Assembly: GCF_034313845.1 (NCBI RefSeq)
Contig: NZ_JAVIWN010000004.1
Reading direction: 5' to 3' (one strand)
DNA length: 64,000 nucleotides
From: Actimicrobium sp034313845
GTDB lineage: Bacteria; Pseudomonadota; Gammaproteobacteria; Burkholderiales; Burkholderiaceae_D
Made by a program: the position numbers and the translations under genes. The notes under the pieces were generated by a model that saw only the letters and a program-made list of their open reading frames with translations, made no database searches and was not told the origin of the DNA. Below, piece by piece: positions 41,426 through 51,035 of the stretch. Positions within the stretch are counted from its first letter, which is position 1. Each line of letters opens with the position of its first letter.

Positions 41426-41539
41426 CGGCCTTCCAGCCGGCTACCCATGCAGCTTGATCTGCCACCACCCCGGCTGGAAATGACCCGCTTTCCGTAACAA
41501 TGGAATAATGCGTGCCAGAACCTACAATCAGGATGGCCG

Positions 41540-42454
41540 ATGGATCGTTTGCAATCGATGCGTGTCTTTGCCAAGGTGGTCGAACAAGGCAGCTTTGCCG
41601 GTGCCGGACTGGCACTCGACATGTCGAATGCAGTGGTGACGCGCCACGTCGCCGATCTCGAAAAACATCTCGGCGTGCGCTTGCTCAATCGCACAACGCG
41701 CCGGTTGTCATTGACCGAAACCGGCCTGATCTATCTCGAACGTGCGAAGCAGATACTGCAAGATGTCGACGATGCCGACGCCATGGCCTCGTCGCAGTCG
41801 AGCAAACCGGCAGGCACGCTGCGGATTTACTCGCACCTCGGTTTTGGTCAGTTGCAACTGGCGCAGTTATTACCGCGCTACGCGCTGCTTTTTCCTGACG
41901 TCAAACTCGATGTCACGTTATCGGACCATGCAGTCGATCTGGTCGAAGAAGGCTTCGACATCGGCCTGTTTATCGAGCTGCAAAAGTTCGATGCCAGCAT
42001 GATTGCACGCCGGATCGGTCTCTCGGACATCATCCTGTGTGCGTCACCTGACTACATTCGACAGCACGGCATGCCACTGAAGCCGGAAGACATCTCGCAA
42101 CACATTTGCCTCAACTTTGCGTACGAACAATTGCGTCATCACTGGCCCCTCTTCATCGACAAGCGGCGCATCGATGTGCCGATCACCACCAAGCTGGTGT
42201 CTAACGACGGTAACTTGTTGCGCCAGTGTGCGCTGGCAGGAATGGGCATTGTCATCCGCTCATCCTTCACCCTCGGGGATGATCTCAGCTCGGGCCGACT
42301 GGTCAGGCTGCTGCCACAACATCATTTGGGCACCGTGGCGGTAACGATGGTGTATCCGAGTCGTCGCCAGCTATCCGCCAAAGTGCGGTCATTCATCGAC
42401 TTCATCAGCGCCACTTTCCCGGAGCCGGAATCGGATCCCTGGCAAGCGGCCTGA
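41540..42454 (+). CDS. LysR family transcriptional regulator
   Basis: 304 residues. N-terminal winged helix-turn-helix with FAKVVEQGSFAGAGLALDMS, AVVTRHVADLEKHLGVRLLN and RTTRRLSLTETG, followed by a LysR substrate-binding domain (GTLRIYSHLGFGQLQL at its beginning; a typical late segment GMGIVIRSSFTLGDDL). No divergent target gene is obvious: the neighbours are the hypothetical gene upstream and VF530 convergent downstream, so the regulon is unknown. Confidence 0.93.
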   Translation: MDRLQSMRVFAKVVEQGSFAGAGLALDMSNAVVTRHVADLEKHLGVRLLNRTTRRLSLTETGLIYLERAKQILQDVDDADAMASSQSSKPAGTLRIYSHLGFGQLQLAQLLPRYALLFPDVKLDVTLSDHAVDLVEEGFDIGLFIELQKFDASMIARRIGLSDIILCASPDYIRQHGMPLKPEDISQHICLNFAYEQLRHHWPLFIDKRRIDVPITTKLVSNDGNLLRQCALAGMGIVIRSSFTLGDDLSSGRLVRLLPQHHLGTVAVTMVYPSRRQLSAKVRSFIDFISATFPEPESDPWQAA

Positions 42455-42473
42455 GGGCACGCTGCCGTATCAG

Positions 42474-42680
42474 TCAGCGTGTGGCCAGGCGCACGAAAAG
42501 CGCCTCCACCTCGGCCCGCGCCCACGGTGTACGGCGCAAAAAAGTCAGGCTGGACTTGATGCTCGGGTCGCTCTTGAAGCAACGCACATCAATATGTTGT
42601 GCCAGACCTTCCCAGCCGTGGCGCTCCACCAGCGCGTTCAACATTGCTTCGAGGGTCATGCCATGCAAGGGATCAGTCAT
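42474..42680 (-). CDS. VF530 family DNA-binding protein
   Basis: 68 residues matching VF530 (DUF2132): MTDPLHGMTLEAMLNALVER, then IDVRCFKSDPSIKSSLTFLR and RTPWARAEVEALF. The family is a small helical fold described as DNA-binding. The start overlaps the end of the GGDEF gene by 8 bases, so the two are co-transcribed. The target is unknown. Confidence 0.88.
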   Translation of the reverse strand: MTDPLHGMTLEAMLNALVERHGWEGLAQHIDVRCFKSDPSIKSSLTFLRRTPWARAEVEALFVRLATR

Positions 42681-43308
42681 CAGGGTCCGTCATATCAGGT
42701 AAAGGTTCTTCCAAAATAGCCGTGCAATTGCGGCCATCGAGTTTGGCTTGCAATAGCGCCGCTTCAGCGCGTTGCATCAGGCTGCTAACGGTGTATGCAG
42801 GGGCATTAATCGTCACGCCTGCCGAGAACGTGACGACCGTTCCGTCTGTCCTGCCAGTGATGCCGGGCCAGTCGCAGGCGGCGACGGCTGCGCGCAAGCG
42901 CGTCATCGCCGTGACGCCGCTGTCGAGCCAGGTTGCCGGCATGACGATGCCGAACTCCTCGCCACCGAGCCGGCCAAAACGATCCACGCCCCGCAATAAT
43001 TTCTGCGCCGTGTCCGCCAGTGTCTTGAGTACCAGATCGCCAGTGGCCGTGCCGCATTGTTCATTGATGTGCTTGAAATGATCGAGGTCGACGATGGCCA
43101 GACAGAATGGCTGGGCAGTGCGGTGCGAGCGCTGCAGTTCCGTCCTCAGGGCTTCGATCAGGGTGCGCCGGTTCAACACACCGGTCAGCGCATCGTGCCG
43201 GATCAGCGAGGAGATACTGGAACGCAAGGTCCGCAGTTCTTCTTCCGTGGCGGCGAGCTGCTGGCGCAGCAGGGCGATTTCAGCAACAGCATTCGGTTCC
43301 GCGATCAT
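42673..43308 (-). CDS. Diguanylate cyclase (GGDEF, GGEEF type)
   Basis: 211 residues. A short N-terminal coiled coil (about 10-35) then a GGDEF domain: RHDALTGVLNRRTL, DLDHFKHINE and the active-site GGEEF at 115-119. An inhibitory I-site RGVD (RxxD) lies at 106-109, five residues before it, so the enzyme is probably active and product-inhibited. There is no sensor or membrane segment, so the product is soluble. It makes cyclic di-GMP. The 3' end overlaps the VF530 gene by 8 bases. Confidence 0.93.
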   Translation of the reverse strand: MIAEPNAVAEIALLRQQLAATEEELRTLRSSISSLIRHDALTGVLNRRTLIEALRTELQRSHRTAQPFCLAIVDLDHFKHINEQCGTATGDLVLKTLADTAQKLLRGVDRFGRLGGEEFGIVMPATWLDSGVTAMTRLRAAVAACDWPGITGRTDGTVVTFSAGVTINAPAYTVSSLMQRAEAALLQAKLDGRNCTAILEEPLPDMTDPDD

Positions 43309-43326
43309 GAGGAGCTCCGTTTAATG

Positions 43327-43668
43327 TCACGACAATGACGAGTCCGGTGAGGGGCCGAACTGGTTGGGTTCTTTCGCTTCCTGCGCCATGAATATCACCA
43401 CGATGATCCAGCCAATCAGCGGCACCAGCCACAACAACTGCAACCAGCCGCTCCGATTGGTATCGTGCAGCCGACGACTGGCTGCAGCAGTCGACGGAAT
43501 CACCGTGACCAGTGAAAAGACGACGCTGGCCGTGTTATCAATCATGCTCAGAACAAGGCTGCCAAGCAATGTGAACAAGATAAAATACCAGAACTCTTCA
43601 CGGCAAGCGCGACCGCTGAAGTCAGCGTACTTCGAGAAGCAGGTCTTGATGGCGTCGGCAAATGTCAT
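43327..43668 (-). CDS. DUF805 membrane protein
   Basis: 113 residues, with the DUF805 start (TCFSKYADFSGRACREEFWY), hydrophobic helices, the conserved RRLHDTNRSGWLQLLWLVPL and a final helix WIIVVIFMAQ. Small inner-membrane protein of unknown function. It lies 18 bases upstream of the GGDEF gene and in the same direction. Confidence 0.9.
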   Translation of the reverse strand: MTFADAIKTCFSKYADFSGRACREEFWYFILFTLLGSLVLSMIDNTASVVFSLVTVIPSTAAASRRLHDTNRSGWLQLLWLVPLIGWIIVVIFMAQEAKEPNQFGPSPDSSLS

Positions 43669-43790
43669 GCAGGGATTCCAGGTTGATTAGGGCGAGACGG
43701 AGAAGGACCGGACCGCTCAATATGCCACAGCCCGGCCTGGTTGAAAACACCCACCTTGGCTACCGACAACCATGCAACGGCGGCCCGGTA

Positions 43791-44477
43791 TCAACTGCCA
43801 AAAATCCGCAAGCCGGGCAGGTCCAGGATCGTAATGCCGCCGTAGTCAACGCTGAGCAAACCCTCTTTTTCGAGCACCTGCAGAGCCTGATTGGCACGCT
43901 GGCGCGAGGTACCGCAGAGGTAGCCGATCTCTTCCTGCGAAATTTGTAATTGCAAACCGTTGTGCGGATTCAGGTACGGATTGAACAGCGCTGCCAGGCA
44001 GCGTGCGACGCGGGTATCGGGATCGAGCATGCGGTCGTATTCAACCAGTGAAATGAACAATCCCAGGCGCTCGTTCAATTGCAGCAGCAAAAACCGATTG
44101 AACGAAATGCTGGTATCGAGCAGCCACGTGAACGTCGCGCGCGGCATGGTAGCCAGACGGCTTTCACGTAATGCCACCACGTCATAGCGACGCACTTCGG
44201 TTTTCAGCAGCGACCCCTCGCCAAACCAGCCGCCCGGTCCCATGCCGGTGAAGGTCACGGTCTTGCCTTCGGGCGACACGCTACTCATTTTCAGCAAGCC
44301 CGACATGACACCAATCCAGTGATCGACCGGCTCGGCCTTACGGCAGGCATACCCGCCGGCCGGCACCACGCGTTCGCTCATTTCGCAGGCGACGCGTTCG
44401 CGCTGTGCCTGCGTCAGCGACGGGGCCCAGAAGGTCTGGTCGAGGAATTGCGCGATGCTGGACGGGGCTGGGATCAT
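43791..44477 (-). CDS. Crp/Fnr family transcriptional regulator
   Basis: 228 residues from ATG 44477. A cyclic-nucleotide-like sensor domain (VDHWIGVMSGLLKMSSVSPE, GGWFGEGSLLK) is followed by a Crp-type winged helix with ISQEEIGYLCGTSRQRANQA and VLEKEGLLSVDYGG. There is no N-terminal Cys cluster for Fe-S as in Fnr. It is divergent from the acyl-CoA ligase/Liv cluster with 287 bases between the starts, so it probably controls that cluster; the effector is unknown. The longer frame to 44615 was rejected as not family-like. Confidence 0.9.
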   Translation of the reverse strand: MIPAPSSIAQFLDQTFWAPSLTQAQRERVACEMSERVVPAGGYACRKAEPVDHWIGVMSGLLKMSSVSPEGKTVTFTGMGPGGWFGEGSLLKTEVRRYDVVALRESRLATMPRATFTWLLDTSISFNRFLLLQLNERLGLFISLVEYDRMLDPDTRVARCLAALFNPYLNPHNGLQLQISQEEIGYLCGTSRQRANQALQVLEKEGLLSVDYGGITILDLPGLRIFGS

Positions 44478-44764
44478 GGTGCAGTGCGTCAACGAAAGTT
44501 GGTGAATAGGTGACCGATTGTCGTGCAGAAGACAACCTGCGGCAAGGTGAAGTCCTAGTATCGAGAAAACAAAAAGCCGGCGTCGCCATTTTAAACGGCC
44601 CGATAGCGCTGGCACGATTTGATCGTGCGCAATTCGATTGCATGCCAGTTAAACAGTAAGAGTCGCGTCAGTTTCAACGACCACACTATCCGCAGAGTGC
44701 TGCCAAAGAGCAGCGCCTCAACGTCACATCAAGCCAGATCAGCAGTTCCAAATAGAAGAGGACC

Positions 44765-46738
44765 ATGGTGGAGACAACAACCAAGGCGACGGGAAACACC
44801 TTCCCGCACCTGCTCTTGCAACACGCGCAGCAACGGCCGCACAAGGCAGCCTTCCGCGAAAAAGACCTCGGCATCTGGCAAGCCACGAGCTGGTCGCAGG
44901 TCGCCGCCGAGGTCCGTGCGCTAGCCTGCGGGCTGGCGGCGATCGGCTTCAAGCGCGGCATGAATCTGGCCATCATCGGCGACAACCGGCCGCGCCTGTA
45001 CTGGGCGATGTCGGCGGTGCAATGTCTTGGTGGCGTCCCGGTGCCGTTGTACCAGGATGCGCCGGCGGCCGACATGGCCTACGTGCTGCAGGACGCCGAA
45101 ATCGACTTCGCCGTGGTGGAAGACCAGGAGCAGGTCGACAAGCTGTTCGAGATCAAGCAGACCCAACCGGCGATGGCCGACCGTCTCCATCACATCATCG
45201 TTGATGACGAACGCGGTCTGCGCCATTACGCCCAGCATGAACTTGACAGCTACGCCAGGCTGCAGGAAATCGGTCGCAAGTACGACCTCGCCCATCCCGA
45301 TTTTTTCATGCGCGAAGTCCACCTCGGTCAGCCCGAGGACACCGCCATCATCCTGTACACCTCGGGTACGACCGGCAAGCCGAAAGGTGTCTGCCATTCG
45401 CATGCGGCGATGATTGCCACGGCCACCAACCTGATTGAATTCGATCAACTGACCGAAGCCGACGACGTGCTCTGTTACCTGCCACTGGCCTGGGTCGGCG
45501 ACTTCCTGTATTCGTATGCGCAAGCGCATCTGGTCGGTTTGTGCCTGAACTGTCCCGAGTCACCGGAGACGGTCATGACCGACCTGCGTGAAATCGGCCC
45601 GACCTATTATTTCGGCCCGCCGCGCGTGTATGAAAACATCCTCACGCAAGTGATGATCCGCATCGAAGACGCCAGCTGGATCAAGCGCAAGCTGTTCCAT
45701 CATTTCATGGCAGTCGCCCGGCGCGTCGGCATTCCCATCCTCGATGGCAAAGGCAGCGTCGGTCTGCTCGACCGGCTCGAATATGCGTTTGGCGAACTGC
45801 TCATTTACGGTCCGCTCAAAAACGTGCTCGGGCTATCGCGATTGCGCGTGGCCTACACCGGCGGCGAAGCCATCGGGCCGGACCTGTTCGACTTCTATCG
45901 CTCGCTCGGCATCAATCTCAAGCAGCTCTACGGCATGACCGAAACCTGCGTCTCGGTCTGCATGCAGCGCTCCGGCGACGTCAAGCTCGACACCGTCGGC
46001 AAGCCGATGAACGGTGTCGAGATCAAGCTCAGCGACAGCGGCGAAGTGATGGTGCGTTCACGCGGCCTGATGACCGGCTACTTCAAACGACCCGAGGCGA
46101 CCGCCGAAGCGATCGATGCCGACGGCTACTTCCTGACCGGTGACGCCGGCTTCTTCGACGCCGACGGCCATCTGAAAATCATCGACCGCGCCAAGGATGT
46201 CGGCAGGATGGCCGATGGCGCCATGTTCGCGCCGAAGTACATCGAAAACAAACTGAAGTTCTTCCCGTACATCAAGGAAGCCGTTGCCTTTGGCGACCAG
46301 CGCACGCAATGCAATGCTTTCATTAACATCGACATGGCAGCAGTGGGCAACTGGGCCGAACGACGCGGCCTGGCCTACAGCGGCTACACCGATCTGGCCG
46401 CGCTGCCGGCAGTCAATGACCTGATTGCCGAGTGCATCGCCAAGGTCAATGCGGATCTGGTCCATGACCCGCTGCTGGCCGGATCGCAAGTACATCGCTT
46501 CATGATCTTGCACAAGGAACTCGATCCGGATGACGACGAACTGACCCGCACCCGCAAAGTCCGGCGCGGTTTCATCGCCGAAAAATATGCGGTGCTCATT
46601 GATGCGCTGTACTCGGACAAGACCTCGCAATACATCGAAACCCAGGTCAAGTTCGAAGATGGCCGCAAGGGCATGGTCGCCGCCGACCTGCAAATTCGCA
46701 GCGCAAAAATTGTCGCCGCTCTCCCGCGCGCAGCCTGA
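44765..46738 (+). CDS. AMP-dependent acyl-CoA synthetase (long-chain type)
   Basis: 657 residues. Activates a carboxylic acid to its CoA thioester via an acyl-adenylate. The P-loop-like motif is IILYTSGTTGKPKGVCHSH; the core has LKQLYGMTETCVS and the hinge YFLTGDAGFFDADGHLKIID then RAKDV. AAGAGG lies before ATG 44765. It leads a rightward unit with a Liv-type importer. Similar clusters in related bacteria combine a ligase, an ABC importer and a PaaK-like ligase, so the transported acid is probably trapped as CoA ester; its identity is not known. Confidence 0.92.
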   Translation: MVETTTKATGNTFPHLLLQHAQQRPHKAAFREKDLGIWQATSWSQVAAEVRALACGLAAIGFKRGMNLAIIGDNRPRLYWAMSAVQCLGGVPVPLYQDAPAADMAYVLQDAEIDFAVVEDQEQVDKLFEIKQTQPAMADRLHHIIVDDERGLRHYAQHELDSYARLQEIGRKYDLAHPDFFMREVHLGQPEDTAIILYTSGTTGKPKGVCHSHAAMIATATNLIEFDQLTEADDVLCYLPLAWVGDFLYSYAQAHLVGLCLNCPESPETVMTDLREIGPTYYFGPPRVYENILTQVMIRIEDASWIKRKLFHHFMAVARRVGIPILDGKGSVGLLDRLEYAFGELLIYGPLKNVLGLSRLRVAYTGGEAIGPDLFDFYRSLGINLKQLYGMTETCVSVCMQRSGDVKLDTVGKPMNGVEIKLSDSGEVMVRSRGLMTGYFKRPEATAEAIDADGYFLTGDAGFFDADGHLKIIDRAKDVGRMADGAMFAPKYIENKLKFFPYIKEAVAFGDQRTQCNAFINIDMAAVGNWAERRGLAYSGYTDLAALPAVNDLIAECIAKVNADLVHDPLLAGSQVHRFMILHKELDPDDDELTRTRKVRRGFIAEKYAVLIDALYSDKTSQYIETQVKFEDGRKGMVAADLQIRSAKIVAALPRAA

Positions 46739-46748
46739 TCGGAACTTC

Positions 46749-47537
46749 ATGAGTAATCAACGACCAACCGGCGACGTGATCCTGAGCCTGCAACATATTT
46801 CGCTGGCGTTTGGCGGCGTGAAAGCGCTGACCGACATTTCCTTCGACGTCAGGGAACACGAAATCCGCGCCATCATCGGCCCCAACGGCGCGGGCAAAAG
46901 CTCGATGCTCAACGTCATCAACGGCGTGTATCACCCGCAGCAGGGCGACATCACTTTTCATGGTGAAAAGCGGCATGCGATGAACCCGACCCGCGTGGCC
47001 CATCAGGGCATCGCCCGGACCTTCCAGAACATCGCGCTGTTCAAGGGCATGACGGTACTCGACAACATCATGACCGGCCGCAACACGCGCATGAAGTCAG
47101 GCCTGTTTGCCCATGCGCTGTGGTGGGGACCGGCGCGCAATGAAGAAATCGTCCATCGCAAGCGGGTCGAAGAAGTCATCGATTTCCTCGAAATCCAGCA
47201 CATCCGCAAGACCCCGGTCGGACGGCTGCCGTATGGCTTGCAAAAGCGTGTCGAACTGGCGCGTGCGCTAGCGGCCGAGCCGAGCTTGCTGTTGCTCGAC
47301 GAGCCGATGGCCGGCATGAACGTCGAAGAAAAACAGGACATGTGTCGCTTCGTCCTCGACGTCAACGACCAGTTCGGCACCACCATCGTGCTGATCGAGC
47401 ATGACATGGGCGTCGTGATGGATATCTCGGACCGCGTCGTGGTGCTTGATTACGGCAAGAAAATTGGTGACGGCACGCCGGCTGAAGTGATGGCCAATCC
47501 GGATGTCATCAAAGCCTATCTCGGCACATCACACTAA
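46749..47537 (+). CDS. Liv-type ABC transporter ATP-binding protein (LivG)
   Basis: 262 residues from ATG 46749. Walker A GPNGAGKSSML, Q-loop region QNIALFKGMT, signature LPYGLQKRVELARALAAEP, Walker B LLLLDEPMAGM and the His-switch IEHDMGVVM. The ending DGTPAEVMANPDVIKAYLG is typical of LivG. It follows the ligase stop by 10 bases, so it is translated from the same message. It forms the importer with LivF, LivH, LivM and the binding protein downstream. Confidence 0.93.
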   Translation: MSNQRPTGDVILSLQHISLAFGGVKALTDISFDVREHEIRAIIGPNGAGKSSMLNVINGVYHPQQGDITFHGEKRHAMNPTRVAHQGIARTFQNIALFKGMTVLDNIMTGRNTRMKSGLFAHALWWGPARNEEIVHRKRVEEVIDFLEIQHIRKTPVGRLPYGLQKRVELARALAAEPSLLLLDEPMAGMNVEEKQDMCRFVLDVNDQFGTTIVLIEHDMGVVMDISDRVVVLDYGKKIGDGTPAEVMANPDVIKAYLGTSH

Positions 47538-47560
47538 GCACATCGCACCAGGAGGAACCC

Positions 47561-48475
47561 ATGAAATTCTTTTTTGAAGTCCTGCTCAGCGGCATGCTGA
47601 CCGGCCTGATGTATTCGCTGGTGGCACTCGGTTTCGTGCTGATCTACAAGGCTTCCGGCGTGTTCAATTTTGCCCAGGGCGCGATGGTGTATTTCGCGGC
47701 ACTGGCCGTGGTCGGGCTGATGGACAAGGGTCTGCCGATGTGGGCAGCGATCGTCGGTGCGTTCGCGGTGATGATCCTCGTCGGTCTGTCGACCGAACGT
47801 TTCGTCTTGCGCAAGCTGGTCAACCAGCCGCCGATCACGCTGTTCATGGCGACCATCGGTCTGACATTTTTCCTCGAAGGTCTTGGGCCGCTACTGTTCG
47901 GTAGCGAAGTACGACCCATCAACCTCGGCATCGTCGATGAACCCATTCAATCGATTATGGATAGCTATGGCATCGGCATCTCGAAGTTCGATTTGTTCGC
48001 CTCCGGCATGGTCATCGTGCTGGTGACCTTGCTGGCGTTATTTTTCCAGAAGACCAAAGTCGGCCGGGCCTTGCGCGCTGTCGCCGATGACCATCAGGCC
48101 GCGCTGTCACTGGGCATACCGCTGCAACATATCTGGGCCATCGTCTGGGGCGTGGCCGGCTTCGTTGCGCTGGCAGCCGGCTTGCTGTGGGGTTCGCGCA
48201 ATGGCGTGCAATTTGCGCTGACGATGACGGCGCTCAAAGCCTTGCCGGTGCTGATCCTCGGCGGCTTCACGTCGGTGCCCGGCGCGATTGTCGGCGGGTT
48301 GATTATCGGTGCGTCAGAGAAGCTCGCCGAGCTCTATATCCCGCCGGTCATGCAGGATGCTTTCGGTGGCAATTTCGGCGGCATCGAAGGCTGGTTTCCG
48401 TATGTGTTCGCGTTGCTGTTCTTGCTGGTACGGCCTTCGGGTCTATTCGGCGAAAAGCACATCGACCGCGTCTAA
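47561..48475 (+). CDS. Liv-type ABC transporter permease (LivH)
   Basis: 304-residue inner-membrane permease with about eight hydrophobic helices. The N-terminus FFFEVLLSGMLTGLMYSLVA and the EAA-like loop RALRAVADDHQAALSLGIPL are LivH features. AGGAGG precedes ATG 47561, and the gene lies 23 bases after livG. It pairs with LivM to form the channel for the substrate delivered by the binding protein. Confidence 0.93.
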   Translation: MKFFFEVLLSGMLTGLMYSLVALGFVLIYKASGVFNFAQGAMVYFAALAVVGLMDKGLPMWAAIVGAFAVMILVGLSTERFVLRKLVNQPPITLFMATIGLTFFLEGLGPLLFGSEVRPINLGIVDEPIQSIMDSYGIGISKFDLFASGMVIVLVTLLALFFQKTKVGRALRAVADDHQAALSLGIPLQHIWAIVWGVAGFVALAAGLLWGSRNGVQFALTMTALKALPVLILGGFTSVPGAIVGGLIIGASEKLAELYIPPVMQDAFGGNFGGIEGWFPYVFALLFLLVRPSGLFGEKHIDRV

Positions 48476-48499
48476 ACACCACACATTCAGGAGACATCC

Positions 48500-49576
48500 A
48501 TGTTCTATCGTGAAGCCGGCCAGTTCAAAACCAGTTACGTGGCCGACAGCCAGATTTTCCCGTTACGCCAGGACCGCATCGGCATGGCCATCGGGCTGGC
48601 AATTGCCTTTATCGGTATCCCGGTGCTCGGTTCCGAGTACTGGTTTTCCGCGATTCTGATTCCGTTCCTGGTACTGGCACTGGCCGCACTGGGCCTCAAC
48701 ATTCTGACCGGGTATGCCGGCCAGTTGTCGCTCGGTTCGGCCGCCTTCATGGCCGTCGGCGCGTACGCGGCTTACAACTTCCAGCTGCGTATCGAAGGTA
48801 TTCCCATCCTTGTCTCGTTCATCCTCGCCGGCTTGTGTGCGGCGGCAGTGGGCGTGCTGTTCGGCTTGCCATCGCTACGCATCAAGGGCTTTTATCTGGC
48901 GGTCGCGACGCTGGCGGCGCAGTTCTTCGTGATCTGGGTACTGACCAAGTTTTCGTGGTTTTCCAATGACAGTTCCTCCGGCGTCATTAGCGCGCAGAAG
49001 CTGGACCTGTTCGGCTATGCGATCAACACGCCGATGAAGAAATACGTCTTTGTGCTTGCCATCGTCACCGTCATGGCGCTGATCGCCAAGAACCTGGTGC
49101 GCAGCGGTACCGGCCGCGCATGGATGGCGGTGCGCGACATGGATGTGGCCGCCGAAGTGATCGGCATTCCGCTGATGAAGACCAAGCTCGTGGCGTTTGC
49201 GGTCAGCTCGTTTTATTGCGGCGTGGCCGGTGCGCTGTACGCATTCTGCTACCTCGGGTCGGTCGAGCCGGATGGCTTTTCGCTGGACTTGTCGTTCCGC
49301 ATTTTGTTCATGATCATCATCGGCGGGGTCGGCAGCATCCTCGGTGCATTCCTCGGCTCGGCCTTCATTTTGCTGTTCCCGATTTTTCTGGATAACTTCC
49401 TGCCACCGCTGGCGACCTTGCTGCACTTGCCGTTGTCCGGCTCGGCGGTCTCGCATATCCAGATGATGATGTTTGGCGCGCTGATCATTTTCTTCCTGAT
49501 CGTCGAGCCGCATGGACTGGCACGCATGTGGGCAATCACCAAGGAAAAGTTGCGCCTGTGGCCGTTCCCGCATTGA
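48500..49576 (+). CDS. Liv-type ABC transporter permease (LivM)
   Basis: 358 residues, about nine membrane helices, after a hydrophilic N-terminal extension of about 25 residues (REAGQFKTSYVADSQIFPLR). Features are AALGLNILTGYAGQLSLGSA, GLPSLRIKGFYLAVATLAAQ and the loop GRAWMAVRDMDVAAEVIGIP. AGGAGA precedes ATG 48500. The gene lies 24 bases after livH. Confidence 0.93.
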   Translation: MFYREAGQFKTSYVADSQIFPLRQDRIGMAIGLAIAFIGIPVLGSEYWFSAILIPFLVLALAALGLNILTGYAGQLSLGSAAFMAVGAYAAYNFQLRIEGIPILVSFILAGLCAAAVGVLFGLPSLRIKGFYLAVATLAAQFFVIWVLTKFSWFSNDSSSGVISAQKLDLFGYAINTPMKKYVFVLAIVTVMALIAKNLVRSGTGRAWMAVRDMDVAAEVIGIPLMKTKLVAFAVSSFYCGVAGALYAFCYLGSVEPDGFSLDLSFRILFMIIIGGVGSILGAFLGSAFILLFPIFLDNFLPPLATLLHLPLSGSAVSHIQMMMFGALIIFFLIVEPHGLARMWAITKEKLRLWPFPH

Positions 49577-49642
49577 ATCTTTACGCATCACAGTTGTACC
49601 GTCGCACCCAAAAAAGCACCTCATCGAAATGAAGGAGACAGC

Positions 49643-50965
49643 ATGATCAAGCTAAAAAATATCCTGTTCGCGGCAGCCACCGTCACGACCTTGCTCGCGC
49701 CGATGACCCAGGCCGTAGCGCAAAGCAATGAGCAGTTCATTGCAATCCCGAGCTATCGCGTCGGCCCGTACGGATCGAATGGCCAGTCGTTCTACGGCGG
49801 CTATGTCGATTACCTGAACTACGTGAACCTGAAAGAAGGCGGCATCAACGGCGTCAAGCTGTCCTGGGAAGAGTGCGAAACCGAGTACAACAACGCCAAA
49901 GGTGTCGAGTGCTACGAGCGCCTGAAGAACAAGAACCCGGTCACCAAGGGCACCGCCTACAACGTGATGGCGACCGGCATTTCCTATGCGCTGATCGACA
50001 AGACCGCCGAGGACAAAGTGCCGCTGATGATGGTCGGCTATGGCCGCACTGATGCGGTCGATGGCTCGGTGTTTCCGTACGCGTTTCCGCTGGTGACGAC
50101 ATACCAGATGCAGGCCTCGGCCATCGTCAAGTTCCTCACCACCAAGAACGGCGGTTCGCTGGCCGGCAAGAAAATCGCCTTCCTCTATCACGACTCCGCG
50201 TATGGCAAGGAACCGATCGGCGCACTCGAAGCCGAAAGCCTGCTCGGCAAGTTTGCGCTGGTGCAGATTCCGGTCGCGCATCCGGGCAACGAGCAGGGCG
50301 CGCAATGGCTGCGCATTCGCCAGGAAAATCCTGACTACGTGATTTTCTGGGGCTGGGGCGTGATGAACCAGACTGCGATGAAAGCCGCCCAGAAAGTCGG
50401 CTACTCGCGTGAAAAAATGATCGGGTCGTGGTGGGCCGGTTCCGAAGAAGACACGGTGCCTGCCGGTGAAGCCGCCAAGGGCTACATGAGCGCGACCTGG
50501 AACGTCTCCGGCAAGAACGTGCCGGTCATCGCCGACATCGAAAAAGTCGTCTACGCCACAGGCAAAGGCAACATGCAGGATCAGGCCAAGGTCGGTACCA
50601 TCCTGTACAACCGCGGCGTCTCGGTCGCGATCGCGACCGTCGAAGCGATCCGGACTGCGCAAGGAAAATACGGCAAGGGCAAAGTCATCTCCGGCGAGCA
50701 AATGCGCTGGGGCCTGGAAAACCTGAACATCACCAACGCCCGTCTTGGCGCGCTCGGTGCCACCGGCCTGCTGCCTGAAATCAAGACCAGTTGCGACAAC
50801 CACGAAGGGTCCGGCAAGGTCAAGATCCAGCAATGGGATGGCAGCAAGTGGGTGTTGATTTCGGACTGGATCGAAGGCAACAAGGCGTTGATTCATCCGC
50901 TGTTCAAGGCCAACGCTGCCAAGTACGCCAAAGAGAAAAACATCACGCCGGCGTGCATGAAATAA
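49643..50965 (+). CDS. ABC transporter substrate-binding protein (Liv/receptor family)
   Basis: 440 residues. Signal peptide MIKLKNILFAAATVTTLLAP to AVAQ; the mature protein is a periplasmic type 1 binding fold of the receptor family (KLSWEECETEYNNAKGVECY then ERLK; KKIAFLYHDSAYGKEPIGAL). AAGGAGA precedes ATG 49643. It gives the importer its specificity. The ligand-pocket residues do not allow a named ligand; linked ligases point to an organic or aromatic acid rather than branched-chain amino acids. Confidence 0.92.
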   Translation: MIKLKNILFAAATVTTLLAPMTQAVAQSNEQFIAIPSYRVGPYGSNGQSFYGGYVDYLNYVNLKEGGINGVKLSWEECETEYNNAKGVECYERLKNKNPVTKGTAYNVMATGISYALIDKTAEDKVPLMMVGYGRTDAVDGSVFPYAFPLVTTYQMQASAIVKFLTTKNGGSLAGKKIAFLYHDSAYGKEPIGALEAESLLGKFALVQIPVAHPGNEQGAQWLRIRQENPDYVIFWGWGVMNQTAMKAAQKVGYSREKMIGSWWAGSEEDTVPAGEAAKGYMSATWNVSGKNVPVIADIEKVVYATGKGNMQDQAKVGTILYNRGVSVAIATVEAIRTAQGKYGKGKVISGEQMRWGLENLNITNARLGALGATGLLPEIKTSCDNHEGSGKVKIQQWDGSKWVLISDWIEGNKALIHPLFKANAAKYAKEKNITPACMK

Positions 50966-51035
50966 CTGGTGCCGGAATCCGGTCCTGCCCTGTGATGCGG
51001 ACTGGATTCCACCCATTCTTGAACCTGGAGAAACC